64,000 nucleotides of DNA from DASZWJ01 sp963813895 (GTDB lineage Bacteria; Pseudomonadota; Gammaproteobacteria; JAURND01): contig CAWFAS010000005.1 of the NCBI GenBank assembly GCA_963813895.1, forward strand, positions 372,001 through 436,000, read 5' to 3'. Both the position numbers and the translations under genes were made by a program. The notes below the pieces were generated by a model. The model had not been told where the DNA came from. It saw nothing but the letters and a program-made list of their open reading frames with translations, and did no database searches. Shown here one piece after another: positions 26,856 through 35,449 of this stretch (positions are counted from its first letter, which is position 1; each line of letters begins with the position of its first letter).

Positions 26856-27884
26856 TTATTTTAACTCAGACAGCCACGAAAGCAATGCTTGATCTTTGCT
26901 CCAATCAGGCAGATTACTTTCAATTAAATCAGGATAAAGATTTTCAACAGCTTTTCTTTTGGTTTCAGTATCTGCCCTGGCATATATCTCTGTGGTCTTC
27001 AGGTCAACGTGACCAAGAAAATCACGGATATAGATGAGATTAACACCCGCTTGTAATAAATGCATCGCCTTTGAATGGCGAAGCATATGGGCATGTACTT
27101 TTAAAGGTACTATGGTTGATTTTTTTCTGGCAGATTCAACATACTTTGCAATTATGTAAGACACGCCTTCTTTTGTCAGTTTCCTATGTTGGTTATTTGT
27201 GAATAGTGGATTTTCATTTTTCCAAGTTTTATCTAAGTTATTTTCCGACAAATAATTTTTTAATAAAGAAGCTGTATTTTTCATGATAGGTACCCGTCTG
27301 ATTTTATTTCCTTTGCCAGTTAACGTAATAACAACGGGTTCTTGTAAACTAACATCACCGATCTTCAGATCACATACTTCCTGCACGCGTGCTCCAGAAT
27401 CATATAAGACCGCCATTAACGTTAAATCACGTCTACCCCTCAACGTATGTTTGTCGGGCTGCTCCAAAAGTAATTTCATAGCTTCTGGAGTCAGATATTC
27501 CACAATTTTTTTCTGTGCTTTTTTAATGGGGATAGCTGTGATCTTTTGAAAATTAAATATACCAGCAGGCTCTTCTGCCTGTAAATATCTAAAAAAAGAA
27601 TGAATAGCCGCTAGTCTTTGATTTCGAGTGGATATGCTACATTTTCTGTCTGTTTCCAGCCACTGTAAAAAATCAATCAACCATTGGCTTGAGAGAATAC
27701 TAATAGTGATTTTTTCTGCCGAAATTTTTTTAATCTCTTGACAGTAATTAATCAATAATTTAAATGTATCTCGATAAGAGTGAATAGTATTTTTGCTGAC
27801 ATTTTTCTGCGTTGGCAAGTAAATGGAAAGAAATTCAGTTAGGTATTTTGCAAAATCAGTGGGTTTCATTGGTTTCACCTCCAA
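26856..27884 (-). CDS. ritC: RIT tyrosine recombinase, third gene
   Basis: The 342-residue protein has an N-terminal SAM-like core-binding domain (TIHSYRDTFKLLINYCQ) and a catalytic domain with Arg in YDSGARVQEVCDL, HAHMLRHSKAMHLLQAG (H-x-x-R), FLGHVDLKTTEIYARA (H and the nucleophile Tyr). All pentad residues are visible, so it looks active. Its start overlaps the end of the middle gene by 29 bp, indicating translational coupling. Symbol follows the usual RIT naming by position. Confidence 0.9.
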   Translation of the reverse strand: MEVKPMKPTDFAKYLTEFLSIYLPTQKNVSKNTIHSYRDTFKLLINYCQEIKKISAEKITISILSSQWLIDFLQWLETDRKCSISTRNQRLAAIHSFFRYLQAEEPAGIFNFQKITAIPIKKAQKKIVEYLTPEAMKLLLEQPDKHTLRGRRDLTLMAVLYDSGARVQEVCDLKIGDVSLQEPVVITLTGKGNKIRRVPIMKNTASLLKNYLSENNLDKTWKNENPLFTNNQHRKLTKEGVSYIIAKYVESARKKSTIVPLKVHAHMLRHSKAMHLLQAGVNLIYIRDFLGHVDLKTTEIYARADTETKRKAVENLYPDLIESNLPDWSKDQALLSWLSELK

Positions 27885-28860
27885 GCATGGGGATGATGTT
27901 TGGATACTGAGTCTCTATTTTTAACGTGATGTGAGGGAATACATCGGCAGTTAAGCGGAGGTAATAGGCAGTTTCGTTGAATGAGTCGTGTCCCATATAG
28001 GTTTTTAACAGAGGCAGGTAAACAGTGAGATCTTTTTCTTCTTCAGCCCATTTTTTTAAGCAATGCACGGCATAAACGTGTCGAAAGTCATAAATGCGTG
28101 GGCCATGTCCTCTGCCGCCATGGGAAATTTTGGCACGCCATAAAAATCTGCGGAAGTTATGATAAAGATTAGTTTTTGTCATGGGTTTACCATGCAATGC
28201 TGGAAAATAATAATCACTTTCGGCTGAGTTTAGGTGCACTTTTTTTGAGAAATTTCGACATAGATCCGTTAGAAAGGCGGACATAGGCACCAATCGGCAA
28301 TTATCTTTTTTAGCGTGATGGATGCTGAGGACACCGTCTTTTAGATCAACATCTGCAACTTTAAGCAGTCTGGCTTCGGATAATCTCAATCCGCATAGAT
28401 AGATCATGCGAAAAATCACAGGCATAATCAGGTGCCGATAGGGACATTCGCAACAATACTGACATCGGTCGGTTTCAGAGAAAAATTTTTCCAATTCTTC
28501 AATAGTATAAATATACGGTATATATTGTTTTGCGCTAGGATAATAACCTTTGGCTAAGACATAAGCGTTCATTCCGATAGAATCGAGATATTTTCCAAAT
28601 TGCCGAATGACAGAAGCACGCGAGCTTTGGTTGGCTTGTGCCTCATAAGTTTTTTTGCTGCACCAATCAAGTACCATTTCCTTAGTCAGAATAGTCGCTT
28701 GAGGATATTTATCTAATGTAAATTGATCGAAACGTTTTAAATGCCCGGCATCAGTATCATACTTGTATCCAATAGCCTGTTTTAATTTTAAATGATTTTG
28801 AATATGATCCTTGAAAGGGCCGGTATAATTAAAATTATTCATGATGAATACCCTCCCCAA
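27856..28860 (-). CDS. ritB: RIT tyrosine recombinase, middle gene
   Basis: The 334-residue protein has a catalytic domain with YLCGLRLSEARLLKVADV (Arg I), YDFRHVYAVHCLKKW (Arg II, with Tyr where most family members have the first His) and TYMGHDSFNETAYYLRL (His, Tyr nucleophile). It carries a CCECPYRH cysteine cluster (about residues 133-142) that may bind metal. It overlaps both neighbours by 26-29 bp. Specific division of labour between the three recombinases is unknown. Confidence 0.9.
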   Translation of the reverse strand: MGRVFIMNNFNYTGPFKDHIQNHLKLKQAIGYKYDTDAGHLKRFDQFTLDKYPQATILTKEMVLDWCSKKTYEAQANQSSRASVIRQFGKYLDSIGMNAYVLAKGYYPSAKQYIPYIYTIEELEKFFSETDRCQYCCECPYRHLIMPVIFRMIYLCGLRLSEARLLKVADVDLKDGVLSIHHAKKDNCRLVPMSAFLTDLCRNFSKKVHLNSAESDYYFPALHGKPMTKTNLYHNFRRFLWRAKISHGGRGHGPRIYDFRHVYAVHCLKKWAEEEKDLTVYLPLLKTYMGHDSFNETAYYLRLTADVFPHITLKIETQYPNIIPMLGGETNETH

Positions 28861-30070
28861 AAGTCATTGCACATTCTCTTAGTTTCTTCGTATCAACTTT
28901 TAAATAAACTGCCGTGGAGTCAGTATCCATATGACCGAGAATGTCAGAAATAACAGCAAGCGGTGTGTCCTTTTCCAAAAGATGACTGGCCATCGTATGT
29001 CGAAGGGAATGCATCCCTCTTCTTTTTTTCAAAGTAGGTAGATGCGCCAGCTCCATATAATGTTTAATGATCTGAGCTAAATGATCGTCTTCTGCAAAGG
29101 GACCAAAAGGAGCCATGTGCTTGACAAAAATAAAGGGGCTGTCTATTTTAGGTCTACCGTGCTTGAGGTAATCAATTACCGCCCAGCCTACTTCTGGAGT
29201 TAACGGAAGAACAGTAGGGGTTTTCGTCTTAGATTGAGTGAAAATTAATTTTTTCTCTTCCCATTTAAAATTTTCCATTTTTAAATGTTTAATATCCAGG
29301 CATCGCATCCCCAAACAACAGGCTAACAAAATGATGGCATAATCTCGTTTACCCTTTGGACTTCCTCTATCAATAGCGGCGATCAATTTTTTCAATTCAT
29401 CGATTGTCCATACAGATGGAATACGAGTTTGCTTTCTGGCTTGAACCATTGGTGTTTTTGCTGCAAAATCAATCGCAACCTCCTCTGTTTTTAAAAGGAA
29501 ACGAAAAAATGCGCGCAAGGAACAAATATTTTGTTCCACGGTTTTATAGGCGTAACCAGATAAAGTTTTAATATAATTATGAATGAATGCGAGATTAATT
29601 TTCTGACAGCTGATAATTTGCTGTGAAGCGAGGTAATCCATAAATCTTGCAGATTGTTTAACATAATGATCAATGGTTACTTCAGAATAGCCATTATCTA
29701 CGCAATAGGATTTAAATCGATGACTGATAGTTAAAAAATGGGGTTCAGTTAAAATTTCTTTGTGCTTAAAATATCGACGTAAAATGGCATGATGGAGTTG
29801 AAAGTCTCCAATTACCCGTATGATGCGGAGTTCTTGAACTTCTGATTGGGAAAGTTTACGGTTAGAATCTTTTTCAAGAATATGAAAATACTTTTCGAGA
29901 AAATCCATTCCTAAACTTTCAGAAAAAAAGGGTTCATCGCGTTCTTGTGCAAATCCTAATAACATTTGCCAGCGTCTACGATAAAACTTCATGGAACCTT
30001 CAGTGTAACCTAGACGAAGCATTTCTTGCTCCAAATCACGGAGCAGATCAATCAATGGTTTATTTTGCAT
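28835..30070 (-). CDS. ritA: RIT tyrosine recombinase, first gene
   Basis: This 411-residue protein is the longest and first transcribed of the trio. It has an extended N-terminal region (residues 1-110), a SAM-like domain (DHYVKQSARFMDYLASQQ) and a catalytic domain with LLACCLGMRCLDIKHL, MHSLRHTMASHLLEKDTP and ILGHMDTDSTAVYLKV. The full R-H-x-x-R-H-Y set is present. It lies 59 bp inside the innermost motif of the right end, from where the operon promoter must start. Confidence 0.9.
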   Translation of the reverse strand: MQNKPLIDLLRDLEQEMLRLGYTEGSMKFYRRRWQMLLGFAQERDEPFFSESLGMDFLEKYFHILEKDSNRKLSQSEVQELRIIRVIGDFQLHHAILRRYFKHKEILTEPHFLTISHRFKSYCVDNGYSEVTIDHYVKQSARFMDYLASQQIISCQKINLAFIHNYIKTLSGYAYKTVEQNICSLRAFFRFLLKTEEVAIDFAAKTPMVQARKQTRIPSVWTIDELKKLIAAIDRGSPKGKRDYAIILLACCLGMRCLDIKHLKMENFKWEEKKLIFTQSKTKTPTVLPLTPEVGWAVIDYLKHGRPKIDSPFIFVKHMAPFGPFAEDDHLAQIIKHYMELAHLPTLKKRRGMHSLRHTMASHLLEKDTPLAVISDILGHMDTDSTAVYLKVDTKKLRECAMTFGEGIHHE

Positions 30071-30128
30071 AAAAATATCTCCTAGAAATGATAATTAGAG
30101 TGCTAGACTCTATTATCGCTCTAGGCTA

Positions 30129-30211
30129 TTATGCAAAGTAAATTGAAATGAAGTTGTTGAATTAATGGGAAACTTTAAGAACTACTTTGCATAATTACTT
30201 TCTTCGCATAA
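30129..30211. repeat. RIT right end: inverted-motif array
   Basis: TTATGCAAAG (30129-30138), CTTTGCATAA (30185-30194) and CTTCGCATAA (30202-30211). Read from the outside in, these correspond to the three inner motifs of the left end. GGCGGG follows immediately. Confidence 0.88.
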
Positions 30212-31061
30212 GGCGGGGTCATTAGTCCGCTGCTAAGTAATTTATATTTGCACTACGTTTTTGATGTATGGATGACAAAATATCATCCAGAATCACTGTG
30301 GTGTCGCTATGCTGATGATGGAATCTGCCATTGTAAAACCAAAGAACAGGCTGAGACTTTGTTAAGTGAGCTTGAACAGCGGTTTAGGGAATGCAAGCTT
30401 GAAATACATCCAGAGAAAACAAAGATAGTGTACTGCAAAGATGGCGGTCGAAAGGAAGCCTATACTGGCAATACAAGCTTTGAATTTCTGGGATATGAAT
30501 TTCGAGTAAGGAGAGCAGAAAACAGGAAGACAAAAGAAATATTTGGAAGTTTTCTACCAGCAATAAGTCCAAAAGCAGAAAAAGCCATTACACAGGAAAT
30601 TAGGGAGCTGAATGTAAGGAACAAAAGCAACCTAAGTCTGCAAGAACTGGCGAAGTGGCTCAATCCAAAGATACAAGGGTGGATTAACTATTATGGAAAA
30701 TTCACCAAATCAGCGCTAAATAAAGTATTCCAGAGATTTAACCGAACGCTCACAATGTGGAGTATGAGGAAATATGCGAAGCTGGCGAACCGGAAAACCT
30801 ACGCAACGAGGTGTATGGCGGAGTTTGCGGTGAAACATAAGAGTCTATTCGCGCATTGGAGAATAGGTATTACAACTGTGTCCATTTAATGGGAGCCGTA
30901 TAACACGAGAGTGTTAAGTACGGTTCTGCGAGGGGCCAGAGGGGCAGTTCCGCTGGTCTACTCACCTTGTGAATACTTGACCCCTTACTTGTTTATCACC
31001 GGTGGAGTATGAGCAACAGCGAAAAGCTGTTTAATAAATATGTCCGGAAAAGTGTTGACAG

Positions 31062-31124
31062 ATCACTCAGTGGTGGTTCCTTCTACCCGGCGGCTGGTAG
31101 GAGTGATCCTACCGGTCTACTCAC
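31062..31124 (+). mobile_element. 3' remnant of another group II intron
   Basis: CACTCAGTGGTGGTTCCTTC is shared with the remnant near 44860, and the segment ends GGTCTACTCAC like the intact copies. Only the last 60 nt or so (domain VI region) remain, abutting a REP-like palindrome. Confidence 0.6.
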
Positions 31125-31125
31125 C

Positions 31126-31200
31126 ACATGACACTTGCCTTATCTCATAAGAGGTCAGTCACACGGGCAAGTGTCATGTGAATACTTGACCCCTTACTCT
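31126..31200. repeat. REP-like palindrome (ACATGACACTTGCC)
   Basis: ACATGACACTTGCC (31126) mirrors GGCAAGTGTCATGT (about 31167-31180), followed by GAATACTTGACCCCTTACTC. The same tail follows intron copy 2 at 30968. It overlaps the stop codon of the Sel1 gene and could end its transcript. Confidence 0.7.
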
Positions 31201-31924
31201 AGGCGTGACCTCGTTCCTGCGTTGTTGGGGAATTAAGACTTAAATCTTCACCCAAACGATCATCATCATCTGTTTCGTCTTCATGTACAAATGGTTGAGT
31301 GGGGGGTGCATGTACCAATGGTGGTGCAAAAAAATTAAATTTTAATTGGTATTCAGCAGTGAATCCGATTTGATCAATTTCTTGATTTAGCTCACTTAGC
31401 TCACTTAGCTCACTTAACTTATTTATCGCTGGAGCATAATTCTGTTTAGCTGCTAAGCGGTATAAACGCACCGCCTCATTAATATCCTTATTTACACCAC
31501 TAATTTCATGTCGATAATGATAGCAAATACCTAACCTATATTGCGCTCCAGGAAATCCTTGATCAGCTGCCAAGCGATATAAACGCACTGCTTCTTTTTG
31601 ATTTTTATCAACACCCGTTCCCTGTTCATAGCAATCACCTAGAAAAAATTGCCCTTTAGCAGATCCTTGTTCAACTGCCAATCGGTACCAACGCACTGCC
31701 TCTTTAACATCTTGGAAACCAGCTGCTCCTTCTTCATAATGACGCCCTAAATTACACTGTGCGTCAGCAAATCCCAGTTCAGCTGCTTTGCGATAATGAT
31801 CAACTGCAAATTTAAGAAATTGATAAGTACCATACGCTTCATAACGAAGACCTAAATTATTATGACGTTGGGCGTCCTGGTCATCATTTTCCTTTCTACC
31901 GATGACTTTTTTGTTTTCAGACAT
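31199..31924 (-). CDS. Sel1-repeat protein
   Basis: Start chosen at 31924 (MSENKKVIGRKEN) because GGAGG lies 9 nt upstream; the frame stays open to 31999. About 241 residues with four to five Sel1 repeats (FADAQCNLGRHYEEG, SAKGQFFLGDCYEQGTGV, FPGAQYRLGICYHYR) and an acidic C-terminal tail (HEDETDDDDRLGEDL). Similar start sequence to the Sel1 gene at 1-551. Probably a protein-interaction scaffold; effector role inferred. Confidence 0.85.
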   Translation of the reverse strand: MSENKKVIGRKENDDQDAQRHNNLGLRYEAYGTYQFLKFAVDHYRKAAELGFADAQCNLGRHYEEGAAGFQDVKEAVRWYRLAVEQGSAKGQFFLGDCYEQGTGVDKNQKEAVRLYRLAADQGFPGAQYRLGICYHYRHEISGVNKDINEAVRLYRLAAKQNYAPAINKLSELSELSELNQEIDQIGFTAEYQLKFNFFAPPLVHAPPTQPFVHEDETDDDDRLGEDLSLNSPTTQERGHA

Positions 31925-32325
31925 ATACACCTCCACAGTTAGCAAAATAAAGAAAAGGTTGGGTCTTGCATTAAAAGAACTGACACTTGATTTAATCAAT
32001 TATTATCGCCTCTACTTCAGTCTGCAATTTTTCTATCAGTTGAGTAGCAGATAAGGCCTGCACAAATGCGCTCCTTCTTAAGGGATGAATTGTCTATAAA
32101 CAAATCAAACCATTTGAAAATGAGGTTGATGGCAGTAGGCCAGGGCCGCGTTAGTTTTATAGTAACCCTTTGGTTTAATTTGAGTCAATTCGCCTTTTAA
32201 AAAACTTATGGACTAATAAGATTAACTTAACATTCTGAGGATATTATATCGATTCGTGTGCAATCAACTTTTTAACCATTTGAATTTAATACCTAACAAG
32301 CTGTCTTACATTAATAGGCGATACA
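31925..32325. other. no gene supported
   Basis: A 400-bp AT-rich spacer between divergent genes; it must contain their promoters, but I see no PmrA-like box or strong repeat. Confidence 0.45.
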
Positions 32326-34848
32326 ATGGAACAATCATCCTCAGATGTCAAAAAAGTTAACTCTGATCCACTTATAGTTAGTGTCAACAACTTAAAAATA
32401 TATGACTTAAAATACTCATCACACAGAGATGCTATTATCAAAAGCAATCATAATTCCAATTCCATCGAGGAAATACATCCTCCAGAAAATGATATGTTAG
32501 GAGTATTTCAAATTGACGGAGATGATATCGGATTTCGCGTTTATGCAAAACAAGAAATTAACGCTGAAACAGATATATGTATTTATGACGGAGAATTAAT
32601 TACACGAACTCTCCAAGATGGTGAAATTCCGGAGTTTGACAAAAGCCAGGAAGAGGCAAAGTATAAAAACAATTTATCCAATGGAAAAAACCAAGAGTTA
32701 ACTCAATCAGAGCGAACAAAACTAAAGTCTCATCTCGACAAACTTGAGCGCACCATAGGAAATTATGCATTTATAGTAAATCAGACAGAGACTGAAATCG
32801 AAACTATCCTTGGCCATAAAAAAGCTGGCATTGCAAGTTTTGTAAATTGCAATCATAGCGGATTTGCAAACGTCGTTGCCTGCATTATTAAACCAAAAAA
32901 ACAAATCGTTTTTCGCACAACAAAAAAAATTCAGGAGGGAGAAGAGATACTTTTTGATTATGGAAATACCTATATTGATAGCGAAAATTTTAAACACTAT
33001 TTTCCAATAGGAATTAGATCATCCCAGGAATTTTATGAATTAAATGAGGAACATTATGGCAAAACAGTCAAACTGAGTGAAGCAGAAAAGCAACTTTTAG
33101 GGACTTCAGCCAGTCATTTATTAATCCCTAGTCATTATCAAAACGGGCAAGAAATAGATGATGCCAGCAATTTCATCCCAATAATTGAGATGGGTAGGAA
33201 AAAAGAAAATGAAAAGTTAGAACCACTTGAAAAACAGCAATTCATTACTCCCCTTATGTATGCGTTTTTGAAAAAAGATTACAAAAATATAAATAGATAT
33301 ATTACACAGGAAAATTTAATTTTTGTAACCGAAAATGGCCGCAGTGCTCTATCTATTGCTAATAAAAGCATTGTGAAAAATAACAAAAAACAAGAAAATT
33401 TTCGAAACAAACTTATCAAGGCCATTAGAAATCTTTTCGATGAAATTGAATGGAGCAACAAAGCATTTCGTCAATATCTTAAAGATAATAATACAAAAAT
33501 TGAGGACCAGATAGATTTGCCTGAAATTAAGAAAAATCTATCTAAGGAAGGGCGTGGCCAGCGAATTCGCATAAAAACTGAAAAGTTTAAGAATTATGAG
33601 CTTGAACTTCCGATCAGCAATAAAAAATCAAACAGCCCCCCCACAACCAAAGGAAGCGACAAAAGAAGTCGTAGGCCAACTGAAAAAGTAAAAAATTATG
33701 CGGACTCCAAAAAAAAACAAAATTACAAAAATAAAGCAAATCAGCAGACCAAAATGAGAAGCAGCAATAAAAATGTCAACGATAAACTTGAAGACCCTAT
33801 TCAAGTAAAATCGAGTCATGATCGATCTGAAAAAAAATCTAAAAAGCTAAATTCAGTATTTCAAAATAAAGAAAATCTGCCGACCACAACTACAGAAAGC
33901 AAAAAAAATCGCAAAAGAAAAGAGGAAGTAACCTTAGAAAATAAATCGTCCCTTGATAATAATTTATCATCGAAAGGCTTTCAAAATAAAAAACAAAAAA
34001 CAACACTTATAGGAATTAATTCAACCCTCTCTTTTTTCAATGGACAAAATACTTTTAACATACACAACAATAAACCTGACCGATATAATTATGATTATAA
34101 TTTTTTATCCAGTTTAGGTGCAAACGATGAATTCACCGACGAACAAAACGAATTAATCGATGAACATAACAAAATCATTGGTGTAATGAGGGTGTCAGCA
34201 TGGGGAAGAATGTCGTATCAAGTCAACTTAGAAGATTTACTAGCTCCAACGATGAAATTTAGTTACCGATCAAAAATACTTACCACCGCCATCATGGAAG
34301 GGCCCTTTAAAGGCAAGACGCTTTTTGAAGCAGCCATTGAATTGAAAAATAACGATGCATGTGCTCTAATGTGGGATTTTATTGCATTCGATGCGGCAAA
34401 GAAAGGAGAGGTAGCCGCTTTGTCCACTATCTTAAACTCACTTCCTTATGAGCAGGCAGTGGAATTAATCAGTAGGGGAGCACCGAATGAGATCGATAAT
34501 GGCTTAACCGTTATGGCTATTGCAAAAAAATATAATCAACTGGAAATCACAAACCTAATAAGCAATTTCACTATTCAACCCAATATTAAAAATTGTGAAC
34601 CGCTTGCCACCAGGCATAGTTCTAATTCTTCGCAGCAAGCAGGGCAAGGGATTGGCAGCAATTTAAATTTTGCATCTTCCTTTTTTAATCACTTGTCTCA
34701 TGATCATCCATTATCAACTCCAGAATCATCTGAACCTTCGTCAATTAGGAGTTCTGCCCAAATTAACCCTCTCCCCACATCACAGTCTCCCGATCCTAGC
34801 TCATCGGAACAAACCGTGCAGAAGGAAATCGTTGATTTAACAAAGTAA
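32326..34848 (+). CDS. SET-domain protein, putative host-chromatin effector
   Basis: The product has 840 residues. A SET domain spans about 58-216: GVFQIDGDDIGFRVYAKQ, the FVNCNHSGFANV motif (NHS at 176-178, S-adenosylmethionine pocket) and EGEEILFDYGN (catalytic Tyr212). An ankyrin-like stretch follows (TPLMYAFLKKDYKNINRYI, SALSIANKS). Residues about 420-560 are a Lys/Arg-rich tract with several nuclear-localisation-type clusters (KKSKKL, SKKNRKRKEE). A second helical domain covers about 600-750 (NGLTVMAIAKKYNQLEITNL, ankyrin-like). SET plus ankyrin resembles Legionella LegAS4/RomA, a histone methyltransferase. Secretion and target residue are inferred. Confidence 0.78.
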   Translation: MEQSSSDVKKVNSDPLIVSVNNLKIYDLKYSSHRDAIIKSNHNSNSIEEIHPPENDMLGVFQIDGDDIGFRVYAKQEINAETDICIYDGELITRTLQDGEIPEFDKSQEEAKYKNNLSNGKNQELTQSERTKLKSHLDKLERTIGNYAFIVNQTETEIETILGHKKAGIASFVNCNHSGFANVVACIIKPKKQIVFRTTKKIQEGEEILFDYGNTYIDSENFKHYFPIGIRSSQEFYELNEEHYGKTVKLSEAEKQLLGTSASHLLIPSHYQNGQEIDDASNFIPIIEMGRKKENEKLEPLEKQQFITPLMYAFLKKDYKNINRYITQENLIFVTENGRSALSIANKSIVKNNKKQENFRNKLIKAIRNLFDEIEWSNKAFRQYLKDNNTKIEDQIDLPEIKKNLSKEGRGQRIRIKTEKFKNYELELPISNKKSNSPPTTKGSDKRSRRPTEKVKNYADSKKKQNYKNKANQQTKMRSSNKNVNDKLEDPIQVKSSHDRSEKKSKKLNSVFQNKENLPTTTTESKKNRKRKEEVTLENKSSLDNNLSSKGFQNKKQKTTLIGINSTLSFFNGQNTFNIHNNKPDRYNYDYNFLSSLGANDEFTDEQNELIDEHNKIIGVMRVSAWGRMSYQVNLEDLLAPTMKFSYRSKILTTAIMEGPFKGKTLFEAAIELKNNDACALMWDFIAFDAAKKGEVAALSTILNSLPYEQAVELISRGAPNEIDNGLTVMAIAKKYNQLEITNLISNFTIQPNIKNCEPLATRHSSNSSQQAGQGIGSNLNFASSFFNHLSHDHPLSTPESSEPSSIRSSAQINPLPTSQSPDPSSSEQTVQKEIVDLTK

Positions 34849-34890
34849 TACCGTCAGCCTCAATTCCGGGCTTGGCAGCAATGCTATTGG

Positions 34891-35130
34891 CTATGCGATG
34901 TCAAAGGCTAGGCTGGGACTAACCGACCTGAAGAACGATTTGGTATGGAATTTTCTAATCCATTTTCTCAGGGCTGATTCGGATACGTTATTTAGCTCAC
35001 AGCAGCTTTTAAAGCTTAAACCGCTTTCATGATACTCTTTGCAATGCTTCTTTCTTTGTTCATCAGTGTATGTAGATTTTTTACGTCCGGTGGTTTTCGG
35101 ACTATCAACAGCTGCTATATTTTCAATCAT
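34891..35130 (-). CDS. small helix-turn-helix (transposase-accessory type) protein
   Basis: Start at 35130 has AGAGG 10 nt upstream, giving 79 residues. KSTYTDEQRKKHCKEYHESG then SFKSCCELNNVSESALRKWIRKF is a homeodomain-like HTH as in IS3/IS66 OrfA proteins. No partner transposase lies beside it. A leftover IS accessory gene or a small regulator. Confidence 0.5.
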   Translation of the reverse strand: MIENIAAVDSPKTTGRKKSTYTDEQRKKHCKEYHESGLSFKSCCELNNVSESALRKWIRKFHTKSFFRSVSPSLAFDIA

Positions 35131-35449
35131 AGGTTTTACCTCTCTTAATGTATTTGGTAAAACCACAGTCGCTACCCGCATGATACCTTTGCACCCCAAG
35201 ACGGTGAGTTGTTGGATTGGCGCGGGCATTGGATCCTGCACTACGACGCGTAGTCGGGTCCAGCCACCACTTCGATACGCCTGACATTTCCTGCCCGCCT
35301 AGGGCCGGATGCTCCACATTATGCTAATGTATTAGGGTCTGTTGACAATTCGCCAGGATGCCGCAGAATTAATCAATAATATAAATAGAGAAATCAAGGT
35401 TCATAATTTACAACACCTATCATGTATAGGTTAAACACGGGAGTCGCTT

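Larger units (their letters stand above)
26735..30211 (-). mobile_element. RIT (recombinase-in-trio) element, 3,477 bp
   Basis: Three tyrosine recombinase genes lie in one direction with overlapping ends (411, 334 and 342 residues). The element is bounded by inverted arrays of TTATGCGAAG/TTATGCAAAG motifs and flanked by GGCGGG on both sides (26729-26734 and 30212-30217). This three-gene layout with complex inverted ends is the definition of RIT elements. The host is the maturase gene of group II intron copy 2. Confidence 0.9.
26153..30889 (+). pseudogene. ltrA: group II intron maturase disrupted by RIT insertion
   Basis: The first half (26153-26734) encodes residues 1-194 and ends at DTGTPQGG. 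The second half (30212-30889) resumes at GVISPLLS and carries YADD and domain X. The insertion lies inside the RT block just before the YADD active site, so no active enzyme is made. Splicing of this copy would need the maturase of copy 1 in trans and an RNA 3.5 kb longer. Confidence 0.93.
25645..30965 (+). mobile_element. group II intron, copy 2, interrupted by a RIT element
   Basis: It starts GTGCGCCGTAGC at 25645 and ends CTACTCAC at 30965; domain V is 30893-30926. Without the 3,477-bp insertion and one 6-bp target copy it is 1,838 nt, exactly the length of copy 1. The two halves encode the same residues as copy 1. Flanking exons are REP-like: GGGGTCAAATCTGGA before and CTTGTGAATACTTGACCCC after. 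It is in opposite orientation to copy 1, 2.3 kb away, so recombination between them would invert the CaaX gene. Confidence 0.92.

Noticed and set aside
26735..30211. three-recombinase cassette as an integron or integrative conjugative element
   Set aside because: No attC array, no conjugation genes and no cargo; trio layout with inverted ends fits a RIT element.
21500..31000. the two group II introns plus the region between as a composite transposon
   Set aside because: The ends are intron splice sites, not transposase sites, and each copy has its own exon flanks; the inverted arrangement is better explained by two homing events.
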